Shown: positions 17,177 through 27,373, counted from the stretch's first letter. The stretch is 64,000 nucleotides of DNA from Burkholderiales bacterium (GCA_020851235.1 JADZDD010000017.1:124001-188000), one strand, 5' to 3'. Program-made: numbers and translations. The notes: generated by a model not told the origin, from the letters alone.

Positions 17177-18325
17177 ATGCCGCCGACGCTGCGCTGGGAC
17201 ATCGTCTGCCGCGTCGTCGACAACTTCGGCGACGCCGGCGTGTGCTTCCGCCTCGCGCGCACGCTTGCGGCGGAACACGGCATCGTCGTCACGCTGTGGA
17301 TCGACGACGTCACGATCCTTGCGCACATCGTACCATCGCTGCGCGGCGGTCACGTCGACGCCGTCGTCGACGGCGTGCGCGTACGGGCACTGGCCACGTG
17401 TACGCCGCATGAGTCCGACCTGCCCGACGTCGTCGTCGAGGCGTTCGGTTGCGGCCTGCCCGACGCCTACCTGTGCGCGATGGCGGCAAGGCCATCGCGC
17501 CGGGTCTGGATCGTCCTCGAGTACCTCTCGGCCGAGCCGTGGATCGACGCGTCGCACGCGCTGCCCTCGCCGCATCCGCGGTTGCCACTCATGCGCTGGT
17601 TCTGGTTCCCGGGCTTCACTGCGCACTCCGGGGGATTGCTGCGCGAGGCGGACCTGCTCGCGCGGCGCGACGCCTTCCAGGGCCACGCTGGCGCGCGCGC
17701 CGCACTGTGGCGCGAGCTCGGCGTCGACGCCGGCGATGCGCTTGCGATCTCGCTCTTTTGCTATCCCAATGCCGCGCTGCCCGCCCTTCTCGACGCGTGG
17801 GCCGACGCCGACGAGCGCATCGTGTGCGCCACTCCGGTCGGCACCGCCAGCGCGCAGATCGACGCCTGGACGAAAGGTGCCGTGCCGCATCCCGGGATGC
17901 CTTTCGTGCGCGGCCGATTGACACTCGTCGCCGTGCCTTTCGTCGATCAGGACGCGTTCGACCGCCGGCTGTGGGCGAGCGATCTCAACTTCGTGCGCGG
18001 CGAGGATTCGTTCGTGCGCGCGCAATGGGCCGCCCGGCCGTTCGTGTGGCACGCCTATCCGCAGGCCGCCGACGCGCACCTCGCCAAGATGGACGCGTTC
18101 CTCTCGCGCCTGGAAGCCAGGCTCGATGCCCCGACGCGCCGCGCGGTGCGCGACTTCTGGTACGCGTGGAACACGGGCGATGCGCCGGCCAGCGCCGCGG
18201 CCTGGCCCGCTTACCGCCACGCGCTGCCGGCGCTCGAGCGCGCGGGACGGGCGTGGGCCGCCGACCTTGCCGGACGACCCGATCTCGCCTCGGCCCTGGT
18301 CGGATTCTGCGAAAGCAAGCTATAA
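17177..18325 (+). CDS. earP: EF-P arginine rhamnosyltransferase EarP
   Basis: Glycosyltransferase (GT104, formerly DUF2331) of 382 aa that moves rhamnose from dTDP-rhamnose onto Arg32 of elongation factor P. Typical family pieces are [25 protein letters not shown] at the start, [24 protein letters not shown] and [14 protein letters not shown]. The [15 protein letters not shown]-type motif appears here as [20 protein letters not shown], with its conserved catalytic-site Asp and Glu. An in-frame ATG lies 12 bp upstream (17165), but GGGA spacing favours 17177. efp follows directly, the usual pairing in betaproteobacteria. Confidence 0.93.
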   Translation: MPPTLRWDIVCRVVDNFGDAGVCFRLARTLAAEHGIVVTLWIDDVTILAHIVPSLRGGHVDAVVDGVRVRALATCTPHESDLPDVVVEAFGCGLPDAYLCAMAARPSRRVWIVLEYLSAEPWIDASHALPSPHPRLPLMRWFWFPGFTAHSGGLLREADLLARRDAFQGHAGARAALWRELGVDAGDALAISLFCYPNAALPALLDAWADADERIVCATPVGTASAQIDAWTKGAVPHPGMPFVRGRLTLVAVPFVDQDAFDRRLWASDLNFVRGEDSFVRAQWAARPFVWHAYPQAADAHLAKMDAFLSRLEARLDAPTRRAVRDFWYAWNTGDAPASAAAWPAYRHALPALERAGRAWAADLAGRPDLASALVGFCESKL

Positions 18326-18326
18326 T
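18321..18326 (+). promoter_or_regulatory. Perfect -10 box for efp inside the earP stop
   Basis: TATAAT overlaps the TAA stop of earP, 112 bp before efp. The -35 region 17 bp upstream is poor. It suggests that efp, a high-abundance factor, has a promoter of its own with a leader of roughly 100 nt in addition to read-through from earP. Confidence 0.5.
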
Positions 18327-18437
18327 TCAGGGTTCCTTATTTGCCGCTGCCGCCGCACCTTGGCGCGGCACCGGCTGCCGCTGCGGCGGGCGCCCGGCAT
18401 CGCCCACCCCGCCCGGGCCCAACCTTCAGGACTCGTC

Positions 18438-18992
18438 ATGAAACTCGCTCAGGAAGTGCGCGCCGGCAACGTCATCATGGTCGGCAAGGATCCGATGGTC
18501 GTGCAGAAGGCCGAATTCAGCAAGTCGGGCCGCAACGCCTCGGTGGTCAAGATGAAGCTCAAGAATCTCCTCTCGGGCAGTCCGGCGGAGACGATCTACC
18601 GTGCCGACGAGAAGTTCGACACGATCCAGCTCGAGAAGAAGGCCGTCACCTACTCGTACTTCGCCGATCCCATGTACGTCTTCATGGACGACGAGTTCAA
18701 CCAGTACGACGTCGAGAAGGAGAACCTGGGGGACGCGCTCAACTACCTCGAGGAAGGCATGCCGAGCGAGCTCACCTTCTACGAGGGGCGCGCGATCTCG
18801 GTCGAACTCCCCACTTCGGTCGATCGCGCGATCGCGTACACCGAGCCCGCGGTCAAGGGCGACACTTCGGGCAAGGTGATGAAGCCAGCCAAGCTCGCCA
18901 ACGGCTTCGAGGTGCAGGTGCCGCTGTTCGTGACCACGGGCGATCGCATCGAGATCGATACGCGCACCGGCGAGTACCGCCGCCGGGTGTAG
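18438..18992 (+). CDS. efp: Elongation factor P (Arg32 type)
   Basis: 184-aa translation factor that rescues ribosomes stalled at polyproline. The KOW-like N-domain carries the modification loop KSGRNAS, with Arg at position 32 by direct count. This is the residue rhamnosylated by EarP. The Lys34 type modified by EpmAB is not present. Domain III ends [20 protein letters not shown], a classic EF-P C-terminus. The adjacent earP and the Arg32 residue agree with each other. Confidence 0.97.
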   Translation: MKLAQEVRAGNVIMVGKDPMVVQKAEFSKSGRNASVVKMKLKNLLSGSPAETIYRADEKFDTIQLEKKAVTYSYFADPMYVFMDDEFNQYDVEKENLGDALNYLEEGMPSELTFYEGRAISVELPTSVDRAIAYTEPAVKGDTSGKVMKPAKLANGFEVQVPLFVTTGDRIEIDTRTGEYRRRV

Positions 18993-19044
18993 GACCCGCG
19001 GCGACGCGACGCACGAGCCGGACCGCTGCGGCGCGCGTCGGGTG

Positions 19045-19064
19045 CGCTGCCGTGAACGGCAGCG
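19045..19064. terminator. Hairpin between convergent efp and tag
   Basis: Perfect 8-bp stem CGCTGCCG / CGGCAGCG with loop TGAA, between the 3' ends of efp and tag. There is no T-run on either side. It may terminate both genes or simply mark transcript ends. Confidence 0.45.
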
Positions 19065-19079
19065 TGCGTCCCACGAGCG

Positions 19080-19685
19080 CTACCGCGGCACGGCAAAGCG
19101 GGCACGCGCGGCCTGCACGAGCGCACGCGTGTCGCAGGTCGGCAGATGGTCGTTGACGAGTCCCATCGCCTGCATGAAGGCGTAGACGGTCGTCGGCCCC
19201 ACGAAGCGGAAGCCCCGGCGCTTCAGGTCCCGCGCGAGCGCCACCGATTCGGCGCAGACGGTTCGCGCCACCGGCGGCGACGCGGCATTCGCGGGCACTC
19301 TCGGCTCGTGACGCCACAGGTACGCGGCGAGCGAGCCGTGTTCGGCAACGACCTCGCGCGCACGCTTCGCATTGTTGATCGCTGCTTCGATCTTGCCACG
19401 ATGCCGCACGATGGCGGGATCGGCCAGCAGCCGCTCGACGTCGCGCGCGCGCATCGCCGCCACCCGATCGATCGCGAAGCCATGAAACGCCGCGCGAAAG
19501 GCGTCGCGCTTGCGCAGGATCGTGATCCACGCAAGACCCGCCTGAAAGCCTTCGAGGCAAAGCTTCTCGAAGAGCCGGGTGTCGTCGCCCACGGGAAAGC
19601 CCCATTCGCGATCGTGGTACGCGACGTAGAGCGGATCGTCACCGCACCACGGACAGCGGCGAATGATGCCTCGTGAGGCGCACAT
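19080..19685 (-). CDS. tag: DNA-3-methyladenine glycosylase I
   Basis: 201-aa base-excision repair glycosylase that removes 3-methyladenine. Zinc-binding Cys and His residues lie in RRCPWCGDDPLYVAYHDREWG near residue 12. The helix-hairpin-helix-like core is FEKLCLEGFQAGLAWITIL, with FAIDRVAAM, RHRGKIEAAINNA, and the C-terminal GFRFVGPTTVYAFMQAMGLVNDH. The length is slightly above E. coli Tag (187 aa). The gene lies 50 bp after the ppiC gene that ends the nar cluster, where moaA is found in Pseudomonas aeruginosa. Confidence 0.93.
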   Translation of the reverse strand: MCASRGIIRRCPWCGDDPLYVAYHDREWGFPVGDDTRLFEKLCLEGFQAGLAWITILRKRDAFRAAFHGFAIDRVAAMRARDVERLLADPAIVRHRGKIEAAINNAKRAREVVAEHGSLAAYLWRHEPRVPANAASPPVARTVCAESVALARDLKRRGFRFVGPTTVYAFMQAMGLVNDHLPTCDTRALVQAARARFAVPR

Positions 19686-19735
19686 CTGCCGATTGGAACA
19701 CGAATCGCGTGACGCCGCCGCGGCGACGCGCACGC

Positions 19736-20494
19736 CTATTGCACGAGCGGCGTCGCCGCACCCTCGAGATCGACGCCTTCGAGCTTCGCCGCACCGGCCT
19801 CGACCTGCAGGTACTGCCGCAGCGCAGTGACGAACGCCTGGCGTTCCAGCGCTGCCGTGACCGCGGGACGCACGGCCTCGAAGGACGGCGTCGTTCCGCC
19901 CTCGCGCGCCACGATCTCGACGATGTGGAAACCGTGACGGCTGTGGACGAGCTGCGGCAGGACGCCGAGCCCCGCGTGAGCAAAGACCTCGCGAGCGAAT
20001 TCCGGCGCACACTCGCTCGCCTCGAGGAAGCCGAGCTCGCCGCCGTCGCGGCCGCTCGGACAGTTCGACAGCGTGCGTGCCGCCTCGTCGAACGCGGCGT
20101 CGGTGCGAACCTGGACCAGCGTCGCCTCGGCGCGCTGCCGCAACGCCGCGACATTCACCCCCGGGGTGACGGCAAAGAGGATGTGCCGCAGCCGCAGGCG
20201 CTCGCCGGCGCCGAATTCGCGCGCATGCGCGGCGAAGTAACGCCGGCACGCTTCCTCGGAGGGTACCGGCACCTGCACCGCGCGCTCGATGTGCGCGTCG
20301 ATCGCCGCGGCGGCCGCCTCGCTGATCGCGCCGTCGCATGGTGCCGCATCGTCCGCGGCAAGGCCGCCGTCGCGCTGCGCCGCCTGGCGCAGGAGCTCGG
20401 TGCACGCGCGCTGCCGCAGCTCCTCCGGGGTGAGCGTCTCGTCCGGCGCGTGCAATGCGATTCCATTGACGCGGGCGACCGTGATCGTGCTCAT
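19736..20494 (-). CDS. PpiC-type (parvulin) peptidyl-prolyl isomerase of the nar cluster
   Basis: 252-aa protein with a C-terminal parvulin domain: RLRLRHILFAVTPG near residue 100, FDEAARTLSNCPSGRDGGELGFLE, and VHSRHGFHIVEIVAREGG. The N-terminal ~90 residues are helical and NifM-like. No signal peptide is visible, so it is cytosolic. It lies 11 bp after narI. A PpiC-type gene directly after narI is also present in P. aeruginosa (PA3871), so a part in maturing or folding the NarGHI complex is a fair inference. Confidence 0.88.
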   Translation of the reverse strand: MSTITVARVNGIALHAPDETLTPEELRQRACTELLRQAAQRDGGLAADDAAPCDGAISEAAAAAIDAHIERAVQVPVPSEEACRRYFAAHAREFGAGERLRLRHILFAVTPGVNVAALRQRAEATLVQVRTDAAFDEAARTLSNCPSGRDGGELGFLEASECAPEFAREVFAHAGLGVLPQLVHSRHGFHIVEIVAREGGTTPSFEAVRPAVTAALERQAFVTALRQYLQVEAGAAKLEGVDLEGAATPLVQ

Positions 20495-20505
20495 GGCGGC
20501 GCGCC

Positions 20506-21240
20506 TCAATCGACCGCCGCGCTGCGCGGCGGCTCGTTTTGCCCCGGTGGCACGTTGAGACGGCGACTGCGCACGATCTGGTAGGGGCGGAAGAGATAGA
20601 AGATCGACGCGAACCCGCTCCAGACGTGGACGAGCCGGCTGAACGGCAGGAGGAGGAAGATCGTCATGCCGAGGACCAGGTGGAACCGGTACGGCCACGG
20701 CAGCCCCGCGAGCACCTCGACGTCGACGTGACGCAGCGTCAGGATCCGCTGCGCCCAGTCGGCGAGGATGATCATCGTGCTGCCGTCCGAGTGTGCCCAC
20801 GAGTACGGCAGCGTGACGAGCCCCACCACCAGCTGGACCCACAGGATCACGAGGATCGCGAGGTCGGTGCGGTGACTCGTGTAGCGGATGCGCGGATCGA
20901 AGGCGCGGCGGTAGATGAGCATGGTGAGGCCGATGAAGCACAGCACGCCCGCGATGCCGCCGGCGTAGATCGCGAGCTTCTGCTTCACCGACGCCTCCAT
21001 GAAGTGCGCGTAGAACGCGTGCGGCGTGAGCAGCCCCAGGAGGTGGCCGAAGAACAGGAAGATGATGCCGATGTGGAAGAGGTTGCTCCCCCAACGCATC
21101 CCCCGATGGCGCAGCAACTGCGACGAGTCGCTCTTCCACGTGTACTGGTCGCGATCGAAGCGCACGAGGCTTCCGAGCAGGAACACGGTGAGGCCGATGT
21201 ACGGATAGACGCCGAAGAGAAATCCATGCAGCGTGGTCAT
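20506..21240 (-). CDS. narI: Respiratory nitrate reductase gamma subunit
   Basis: Membrane cytochrome b (244 aa) that takes electrons from quinol and passes them to NarH. Five hydrophobic helices are visible. Haem-ligand histidines are in the expected places (SNLFHIGIIFLFFGHLLGL, and RFHLVLGMTIFLLLPFSRLVHVWS). The start codon overlaps the narJ stop by 4 bp. The sequence FLFGVYPYIGLTVFLLGSLVRFDRDQYTWKS, seen in pieces at the N-terminus, is diagnostic of NarI. Confidence 0.96.
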   Translation of the reverse strand: MTTLHGFLFGVYPYIGLTVFLLGSLVRFDRDQYTWKSDSSQLLRHRGMRWGSNLFHIGIIFLFFGHLLGLLTPHAFYAHFMEASVKQKLAIYAGGIAGVLCFIGLTMLIYRRAFDPRIRYTSHRTDLAILVILWVQLVVGLVTLPYSWAHSDGSTMIILADWAQRILTLRHVDVEVLAGLPWPYRFHLVLGMTIFLLLPFSRLVHVWSGFASIFYLFRPYQIVRSRRLNVPPGQNEPPRSAAVD

Positions 21241-22031
21241 GGCGCAGCCCTCCTCACGTCCTGTGCCTGGACCGGCGCGGGCGCCGATCGCGATGCCGCG
21301 TCGACGCGGCGGATGTTGCCGGAAGCAAGCGCACCGGGCGCGGTGTCGCTCGCGGCGCGCGCGCGGTCGCGGTGCACGTGGATGGGCTGAACCGTCGCAG
21401 GGCGCGCCTGGCCCGCGCTCGCACACCCGTCGAAGGCCGGCGGCTCTGCCCACGCCGCGTCCATCGGCTCGTCGTCGACGATGGCCACGGCCTGCGCCTT
21501 CTCGCCGGCCAGCTCGAGGAGCGCGCCGAGCACGCTGGCGTAGCGGCTCTCGCGCTTGACGAGCGCGGTGAAGATCGCCTGCAGGATGTGCGCGACCTCG
21601 CTCAGCAATGCTCGCGCCTCGCGCGGCGGCTGCGTCGACGCGAACTCGAGCAGCACCGGGAGGAAGTCCGGCAGCTCGCCTCCGACGAGCTCGAGGCCGG
21701 CCTGCGCATACGTCTGCGCAAGATCGATCATCGCCGGGCCGCGATCCCGTGAATCACCGTGGACGTGCTCGAAAAGATGCAGCGACGTGGCGCGGCCGCG
21801 GTCGAAGAGCTGCACGTAGTCGGCTTCGGCGTCGAGCGGATCGGCGCGCCCGATCGCATCGAGCAGCGCGGCGATCTCCGCGGTCCGCGTCCGGCTCACC
21901 GCGCCTTCGGCAACGATGGCGTCGTGCAACTCGGGGAGCGCGTCGCGCAGCCGCGCATCGGGATAGGTGAGCAGCGCGGCCAGGGCGCGCAGCGTCATCG
22001 GGGCCGGCCGTGGGCCGTCGAATGGGGACAT
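21237..22031 (-). CDS. narJ: Nitrate reductase assembly chaperone
   Basis: Cytosolic chaperone (264 aa) required to insert molybdenum cofactor into NarG and to time membrane docking. TorD-like helical core pieces are LRALAALLTYPDARLR, YVQLFDRGRATSLHLFEHVHGDSRDRG and LGGELPDFLPVLLEF-like sequence. The last ~60 residues are a Pro/Ala-rich tail without clear structure. The gene overlaps narI by 4 bp and follows narH by 2 bp. Confidence 0.94.
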   Translation of the reverse strand: MSPFDGPRPAPMTLRALAALLTYPDARLRDALPELHDAIVAEGAVSRTRTAEIAALLDAIGRADPLDAEADYVQLFDRGRATSLHLFEHVHGDSRDRGPAMIDLAQTYAQAGLELVGGELPDFLPVLLEFASTQPPREARALLSEVAHILQAIFTALVKRESRYASVLGALLELAGEKAQAVAIVDDEPMDAAWAEPPAFDGCASAGQARPATVQPIHVHRDRARAASDTAPGALASGNIRRVDAASRSAPAPVQAQDVRRAAP

Positions 22032-22033
22032 CG

Positions 22034-23557
22034 CTAGACCTCCGCCTTGATGGGAATCGTGCGGCGGCGACCGCCGCCGAAGATGCTCACGTCGGTGCTG
22101 CCCTCGGAGCAGCCATTGCCGAACGTGAAGCCGCAGCTGCCGCGCAGGTCGAAGGCGTTCTCCGCGTACTCGCGATGCGCGGTCGGAATGACGAAGCGGT
22201 CCTCGTAGTTGGCGATCGCCATCACCTGGTACATCGCGTCGGCCTGCGCCTCGGTGAGCCCGACCTGCGCGAGCGCGGCCGTATTGCTGCGCCCTTCCAC
22301 GTGCCGGCCACGCTGGTACGCGCGCATGCCGAGCATGCGTTCGAGGGCGCGCACGACGGGGGCCGTGTCGCCGGCGGTCAGAAGGTTGGCGAGGTAGCGC
22401 ACCGGGATGCGCAACTGGTTGACGTCGGGAATCTCGCCGTTGCTGCCGAGGTCGCCCGCGTTGGCAGCCGCGGAGATCGGCGACAGCGGCGGCACGTACC
22501 ACACCATCGGCAGCGTGCGGTACTCGGGGTGCAGCGGCAGCGCCACCTTCCAGTCCATTGCCATGCGATACACGGGGCTGCGCCGCGCGGCCTCGATCCA
22601 GGCATCGGGCACGCCGTCGGCGCGCGCCTGCGCGATGACCGCCGGGTCGTTGGGGTCGAGGAAGAGACCGAGCTGCGCCTCGTACAGGTCGCGATCGTGC
22701 GGCGTGCTCGCCGCCTCGGCGATGCGATCGGCGTCGTAGAGGAGCACGCCCAGGTAGCGGATGCGCCCGACGCAGGTCTCGCTGCACACGGTGGGCAGGC
22801 CCGCCTCGATGCGCGGGTAGCAGAACGTGCACTTCTCGGCCTTGCCGCTCTTCCAGTTGTAATAGATCTTCTTGTACGGACAGCCCGACACGCACATCCG
22901 CCAGCCGCGGCACTTGTCCTGGTCGACGAGCACCACGCCGTCCTCCTCGCGCTTGTAGATCGAGCCCGACGGGCAGCTCGCCACGCACGTGGGATTGAGG
23001 CAGTGCTCGCACAGCCGCGGCAGGTACATCATGAAGGTGTTCTCGAACTGCCCGTAGATGTCGCGCTCGACATCGTCGAAATTCCTGTCGCGGCTGCGCT
23101 TGGCGAATTCACCGCCCAGGATCTCCTCCCAGTTCGGGCCCCACTCGATCTTCTCCATGCGCAACCCCGTGACGAGGCTGCGCGGCCGCGCGGTCGGCGC
23201 CGCGTGCATCTCCGGCGCCGACTGCAGGTGGTCGTAGTCGAAGGTGAACGGCTCGTAGTAATCGTCGATCTGCGGCAGGTTGGGATTGGCGAAGATGCGC
23301 ATGAGGAGCTTCCAGCGCGCGCCCTGCCGCGGCTCGAGCGCGCCGTTCGCCTTGCGCACCCAGCCGCCGTTCCAGCGACCCTGGTTCTCCCATTCCTTGG
23401 GATAGCCGATGCCGGGCTTGGTCTCGACGTTGTTGAACCACGCGTACTCCATGCCCGGGCGGCTCGTCCACACGTTCTTGCAGGTGACCGAGCAGGTGTG
23501 GCAGCCGATGCACTTGTCGAGGTTGAGCACCATTCCGATCTGCGCGCGTACCTTCAT
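22034..23557 (-). CDS. narH: Respiratory nitrate reductase beta subunit
   Basis: Iron-sulfur subunit (507 aa) on the cytosolic side that wires NarI to NarG. Four Cys groups are visible: CIGCHTCSVTCKNVW near residue 16, CEHCLNPTCVASCPSG near 184, CRGWRMCVSGCPYKK near 215 and CTFCYPRIEAGLPTVCSETC near 240. The Trp in CRGWRMC replaces a Cys, the known signature of the [3Fe-4S] cluster in NarH. The gene overlaps narG by 4 bp. Confidence 0.97.
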   Translation of the reverse strand: MKVRAQIGMVLNLDKCIGCHTCSVTCKNVWTSRPGMEYAWFNNVETKPGIGYPKEWENQGRWNGGWVRKANGALEPRQGARWKLLMRIFANPNLPQIDDYYEPFTFDYDHLQSAPEMHAAPTARPRSLVTGLRMEKIEWGPNWEEILGGEFAKRSRDRNFDDVERDIYGQFENTFMMYLPRLCEHCLNPTCVASCPSGSIYKREEDGVVLVDQDKCRGWRMCVSGCPYKKIYYNWKSGKAEKCTFCYPRIEAGLPTVCSETCVGRIRYLGVLLYDADRIAEAASTPHDRDLYEAQLGLFLDPNDPAVIAQARADGVPDAWIEAARRSPVYRMAMDWKVALPLHPEYRTLPMVWYVPPLSPISAAANAGDLGSNGEIPDVNQLRIPVRYLANLLTAGDTAPVVRALERMLGMRAYQRGRHVEGRSNTAALAQVGLTEAQADAMYQVMAIANYEDRFVIPTAHREYAENAFDLRGSCGFTFGNGCSEGSTDVSIFGGGRRRTIPIKAEV

Positions 23558-26500
23558 GCTCCTTCTCCCAGCTTCTGCACGATCGGGGCGCGCTCGTCAC
23601 CGCGCGGCGTATCGAGCCAGTCGACCTTGGCCATCTTGCGCACGATGACGAACTCGTCGCGATTGGTGCCGACGGTCCCGTAGTAGTTGAAGCCGTACGA
23701 GAGCTGCGCGTAGCCGCCGATCATGTGCGTCGGCTTGAGCACCGTGCGCGTCACCGAGTTGTGGATGCCGCCGCGCGTGCCGGTGATCTCGGCTCCCGGC
23801 GTGTTCACCGTCTTCTCCTGCGCGTGGTACATCATCACCATGCCGCGCTGCACGCGCTGGCTCACCACCGCCCGCGCCGCGATCGCACCGTTCACGTTGA
23901 AGAGCTCGACCCAGTCGTTGTCGACGACGCCGGCACGCTGCGCGTCGTCCTCGGAGATCCAGATGACCGGACCGCCGCGATTGAGCGTCAGCATGATGAG
24001 GTTGTCGGTGTACGTGGAGTGGATCCCCCACTTCTGGTGCGGCGTGATGAAGTTGAGCACGATCTCGGGATTGCCGTTCGAGCGCACGTTGTGGATGCCG
24101 GCGGTGGCCTTGAGATCGACCGGCGGGCGATAACTGCCGAAGCCCTCGCCGAACGCGCGCATCCACGCGTGATCCTGGTAGAACTGCTGGCGCCCGGTGA
24201 GCGTGCGCCAGGGGATCAGCTCGTGCACGTTGGTGTAGCCGGCGTTGTAGCTCACCGTCTCGCTCTCCACGCCGCTCCACGTCGGCGAGGTGATGATCTT
24301 GCGCGGCTGCGCCTGGATGTCGCGGAAGCGGATCTTCTCGTCCTCGCGATGCAGCGCGAGATGCGCATGGTCGCGCCCGGTGATCTTCGACAGCGCATTC
24401 CAGGCCTTGACCGCGACCTGGCCGTTGGTCTCGGGGGCGAGCATGAGGATCACTTCGGCGGCATCGATGTCGGACTCGATGCGCGGCATCCCGCGCGTCG
24501 CGCCCTCGGCCGTGACCACGCCGTTGAGCTCGGCGACGTGACGCACCTCGTCCTGCGTGTTCCAGGCGATGCCCTTGCCGCCGTTGCCGATCTTGCCCAT
24601 GAGCGGTCCCAACGCCGTGAAGCGCCGGTAGACGTTGGGATAGTCGCGCTCGACCACCGTCATCTGCGGCGCCGTCCGGCCCGCGACGAGATCGACCTCG
24701 CCGCGCTTCCATTCGGCCACGCCCAGCGACTGGCCGAGCTCGCCCGGGGTGTCGTGCATGAGCGGCGTCAGCACGAGGTCGCGCTCGACCCCCAGATGCC
24801 CGGTGCAAAGCTGCGAGAGCTTCTTCGCGAACCCCTTGTAGATCTCCCAGTCGCTGCGCGCCTGCCACGCCGGATCGACCGCCGCCGACAGGGGATGGAT
24901 GAACGGGTGCATGTCGCTCGTGTTGAGGTCGTTCTTCTCGTACCACGTCGCGGTCGGCAGCACGATGTCCGAGTACATGCACGTCGTGCTCATGCGAAAG
25001 TCGAGCGTGACGAGAAGGTCGAGCTTGCCCTCGGGTGCGGCGGCGTGCCACTTCACCTCGGTGGGCTTCGCGTCGTCGCGTCCGAGGTCCTTGCCCTGCA
25101 CGCCGTTCGACGTCCCGAGGAGGTGCTTGAGGAAATACTCGTGGCCCTTGCCGCTCGACCCCAGGAGGTTCGAGCGCCACACGAAGAGGTTGCGCGGCCA
25201 GTTCGCCGGATCGTCCGGGTCCTCGCAGCTCATGGCAAGCCGCCCGTCCCGGAGTGCGGCGACGGCGTACTCCCTGGGATCGATGCCCGCGGCCTGCGCG
25301 TCGCGCACGACCTGCAGCGGATTGGTCTTCAGCTGCGGCGCCGACGGCAGCCACCCCATGCGCTCGGCGCGCACGTTGTAGTCGATCATGCTCCCGCCGT
25401 AGAGCGTCCGGTCGGCGAGCGGCGAGAGGATCTCGTCGACCGTGAGCTTCTCGTAGCGCCACTGATCGGTATGCGCGTAGAAGAACGACGTCGCGTTCTG
25501 CTGCCGCGGCGGGCGGACCCAGTCGAGCGCGAAGGCGAGCGCGGTCCAACCCGTCTGCGGCCGCAGCTTCTCCTGGCCCACGTAGTGCGCCCAGCCACCG
25601 CCGCTTTGGCCCACGCAACCGCACAGCATCAGCATGTTGATGATGCCGCGATAGTTCATGTCGCAGTGATACCAGTGGTTCATGCCGGCGCCGATGATCA
25701 CCATCGACTTGCCGCGGGTCTTGTCGGCGTTGTCGGCGAACTGGCGCGCGACGGTGATCACCTGCGCGCGCGGCACGCCGGTGATGCGCTCCTGCCAGGC
25801 CGGCGTATACGGCACGTCGTCGTCGTACCTCGCGGCGGCGTTCTCGCCGGCAAGACCGCGCGCCACCCCGTAGTGCGCGGCGACGAGGTCGAAGACGGTG
25901 GCCACGCACGCCTGCGCGTCGCCCGCGAGCGCGATGCGCCGCACCGGCACGGTACGCACGAGCACGGCGTCGCCGGGATTGCTCGCGAAGTGTTCGCGCG
26001 CAATGCCGCCGAAGTACGGAAACGCAACACTCGCGGTCTCGACCTGGCTGCCGGCGGCCTCGAGCGCGGACAGGCGAAGCTTCACTTCCGCCCCGCGCTG
26101 CGCCTCCTTCGCTTCGAGGTTCCAGCGCCCGCCGTCGCTGCGCCCCTCGGCACCCCAGCGAAAGCCGATCGCCCCGTGCGGCAGGACGACGCCGCCGTCC
26201 TGGTCGCAGGCGACGGTCTTCCACTCGGGATGGTTGTCCTGCCCGAGTGCCCCTTCGAAGTCGCTTGCGCGCACGTAGCGACCCGGCACGCGCACGACCT
26301 TGCCGTCGGGCAGCGTCTTCTCCTCGAGCAGCACGAGCAGCGGCAGGTCCGTGTAGCGACGCGCGTAGTCGTCGAAGTACGCGCTGCGCCGATCGAAATA
26401 GAACTCCTTCAGGATGACGTGACCGAGCGCCATCGCGAGCGCGGCGTCGGTGCCCTGCTTCGGATGCAGCCACAGGTCTGCGAGCTTGGAGACCTCGGCG

Positions 26501-27351
26501 TAGTCGGGCGTGACCGCGACCGTCTTCGCCCCCTTGTAGCGGACCTCGGTGAAGAAGTGCGCGTCGGGCGTGCGCGTCTGCGGCACGTTGCTGCCCCAGG
26601 CGATGAGGTACGTGCTGTTGTACCAGTCGGCCGACTCGGGTACGTCGGTCTGCTCGCCCCAGGTCTGCGGCGACGACGGCGGCAGGTCACAGTACCAGTC
26701 GTAGAAGCTCAACGACACCCCGCCGATGAGGCTCAAGTAGCGGCTGCCCGCGGCGTAGCTCACCATCGACATCGCCGGGATCGGCGAGAAGCCCGCCACC
26801 CGATCGGGCCCGTATTTCTTGATCGTGTAGACGTTGGCCGCGGCGACGATCTCGTTGACCTCGTCCCAGCTCGACCGCACGAAACCACCCATCCCGCGCA
26901 GGCGCTGGTAGTCGCGTCGCGTCTCCTCCGACTCGACGATCGTCGCCCACGCGGCGACGGGATCGTGCGCGAGCCGTGCCCGGCGCCAATGGCGCAGCAG
27001 ACGACCGCGCACGAGCGGATACTTGAGCCGATTCGCGCTGTACAGGTACCAGCTGTACGAGGCACCGCGCGCGCAGCCGCGCGGCTCGTGGTTGGGCATG
27101 TCGAAGCGCGTGCGCGGGTAGTCGGTCTGCTGCGTCTCCCAGGTGACGATGCCGCCCTTGACGTAGATCTTCCACGAGCAACTGCCGGTGCAGTTGGTGC
27201 CGTGCGTCGAGCGCACGATCTTGTCGTGCCCCCACCGGCCGCGGTACGCGTCCTCCCACGTGCGATCCTCGCCCGTGACCATCCCGTGGCCGCCGGCGAA
27301 GGCCTCGCGCGGCTGTGAGAAATACGTGAGGCGATCCAGGAAATGGCTCAT
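23554..27351 (-). CDS. narG: Respiratory nitrate reductase alpha subunit
   Basis: Catalytic molybdenum subunit (1265 aa) that reduces nitrate to nitrite on the cytosolic face of the membrane. The N-terminal [4Fe-4S] site uses His and three Cys in STHGTNCTGSCSWKIYVKGG and EPRGCARGASYSW. The Mo-bis-MGD fold contains SYAAGSRYLSLIGG and YNSTYLIAWGSNVPQTRTPD, which holds the region of the Asp ligand. The C-terminus ends GTVGTNRDEFVIVRKM-like, as in other NarG proteins. The start at 27351 (MSHFLDRL) is the standard NarG start. The gene follows narK2 by 22 bp. Confidence 0.97.
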   Translation of the reverse strand: MSHFLDRLTYFSQPREAFAGGHGMVTGEDRTWEDAYRGRWGHDKIVRSTHGTNCTGSCSWKIYVKGGIVTWETQQTDYPRTRFDMPNHEPRGCARGASYSWYLYSANRLKYPLVRGRLLRHWRRARLAHDPVAAWATIVESEETRRDYQRLRGMGGFVRSSWDEVNEIVAAANVYTIKKYGPDRVAGFSPIPAMSMVSYAAGSRYLSLIGGVSLSFYDWYCDLPPSSPQTWGEQTDVPESADWYNSTYLIAWGSNVPQTRTPDAHFFTEVRYKGAKTVAVTPDYAEVSKLADLWLHPKQGTDAALAMALGHVILKEFYFDRRSAYFDDYARRYTDLPLLVLLEEKTLPDGKVVRVPGRYVRASDFEGALGQDNHPEWKTVACDQDGGVVLPHGAIGFRWGAEGRSDGGRWNLEAKEAQRGAEVKLRLSALEAAGSQVETASVAFPYFGGIAREHFASNPGDAVLVRTVPVRRIALAGDAQACVATVFDLVAAHYGVARGLAGENAAARYDDDVPYTPAWQERITGVPRAQVITVARQFADNADKTRGKSMVIIGAGMNHWYHCDMNYRGIINMLMLCGCVGQSGGGWAHYVGQEKLRPQTGWTALAFALDWVRPPRQQNATSFFYAHTDQWRYEKLTVDEILSPLADRTLYGGSMIDYNVRAERMGWLPSAPQLKTNPLQVVRDAQAAGIDPREYAVAALRDGRLAMSCEDPDDPANWPRNLFVWRSNLLGSSGKGHEYFLKHLLGTSNGVQGKDLGRDDAKPTEVKWHAAAPEGKLDLLVTLDFRMSTTCMYSDIVLPTATWYEKNDLNTSDMHPFIHPLSAAVDPAWQARSDWEIYKGFAKKLSQLCTGHLGVERDLVLTPLMHDTPGELGQSLGVAEWKRGEVDLVAGRTAPQMTVVERDYPNVYRRFTALGPLMGKIGNGGKGIAWNTQDEVRHVAELNGVVTAEGATRGMPRIESDIDAAEVILMLAPETNGQVAVKAWNALSKITGRDHAHLALHREDEKIRFRDIQAQPRKIITSPTWSGVESETVSYNAGYTNVHELIPWRTLTGRQQFYQDHAWMRAFGEGFGSYRPPVDLKATAGIHNVRSNGNPEIVLNFITPHQKWGIHSTYTDNLIMLTLNRGGPVIWISEDDAQRAGVVDNDWVELFNVNGAIAARAVVSQRVQRGMVMMYHAQEKTVNTPGAEITGTRGGIHNSVTRTVLKPTHMIGGYAQLSYGFNYYGTVGTNRDEFVIVRKMAKVDWLDTPRGDERAPIVQKLGEGA

Positions 27352-27373
27352 CGTGATCTTCCCGTCGATTCGA

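Noticed and set aside
23725-27318. A plus-strand open frame of about 1200 codons opposite narG
   Set aside because: narG is unmistakable on the other strand; the frame is a mirror of its codon bias.
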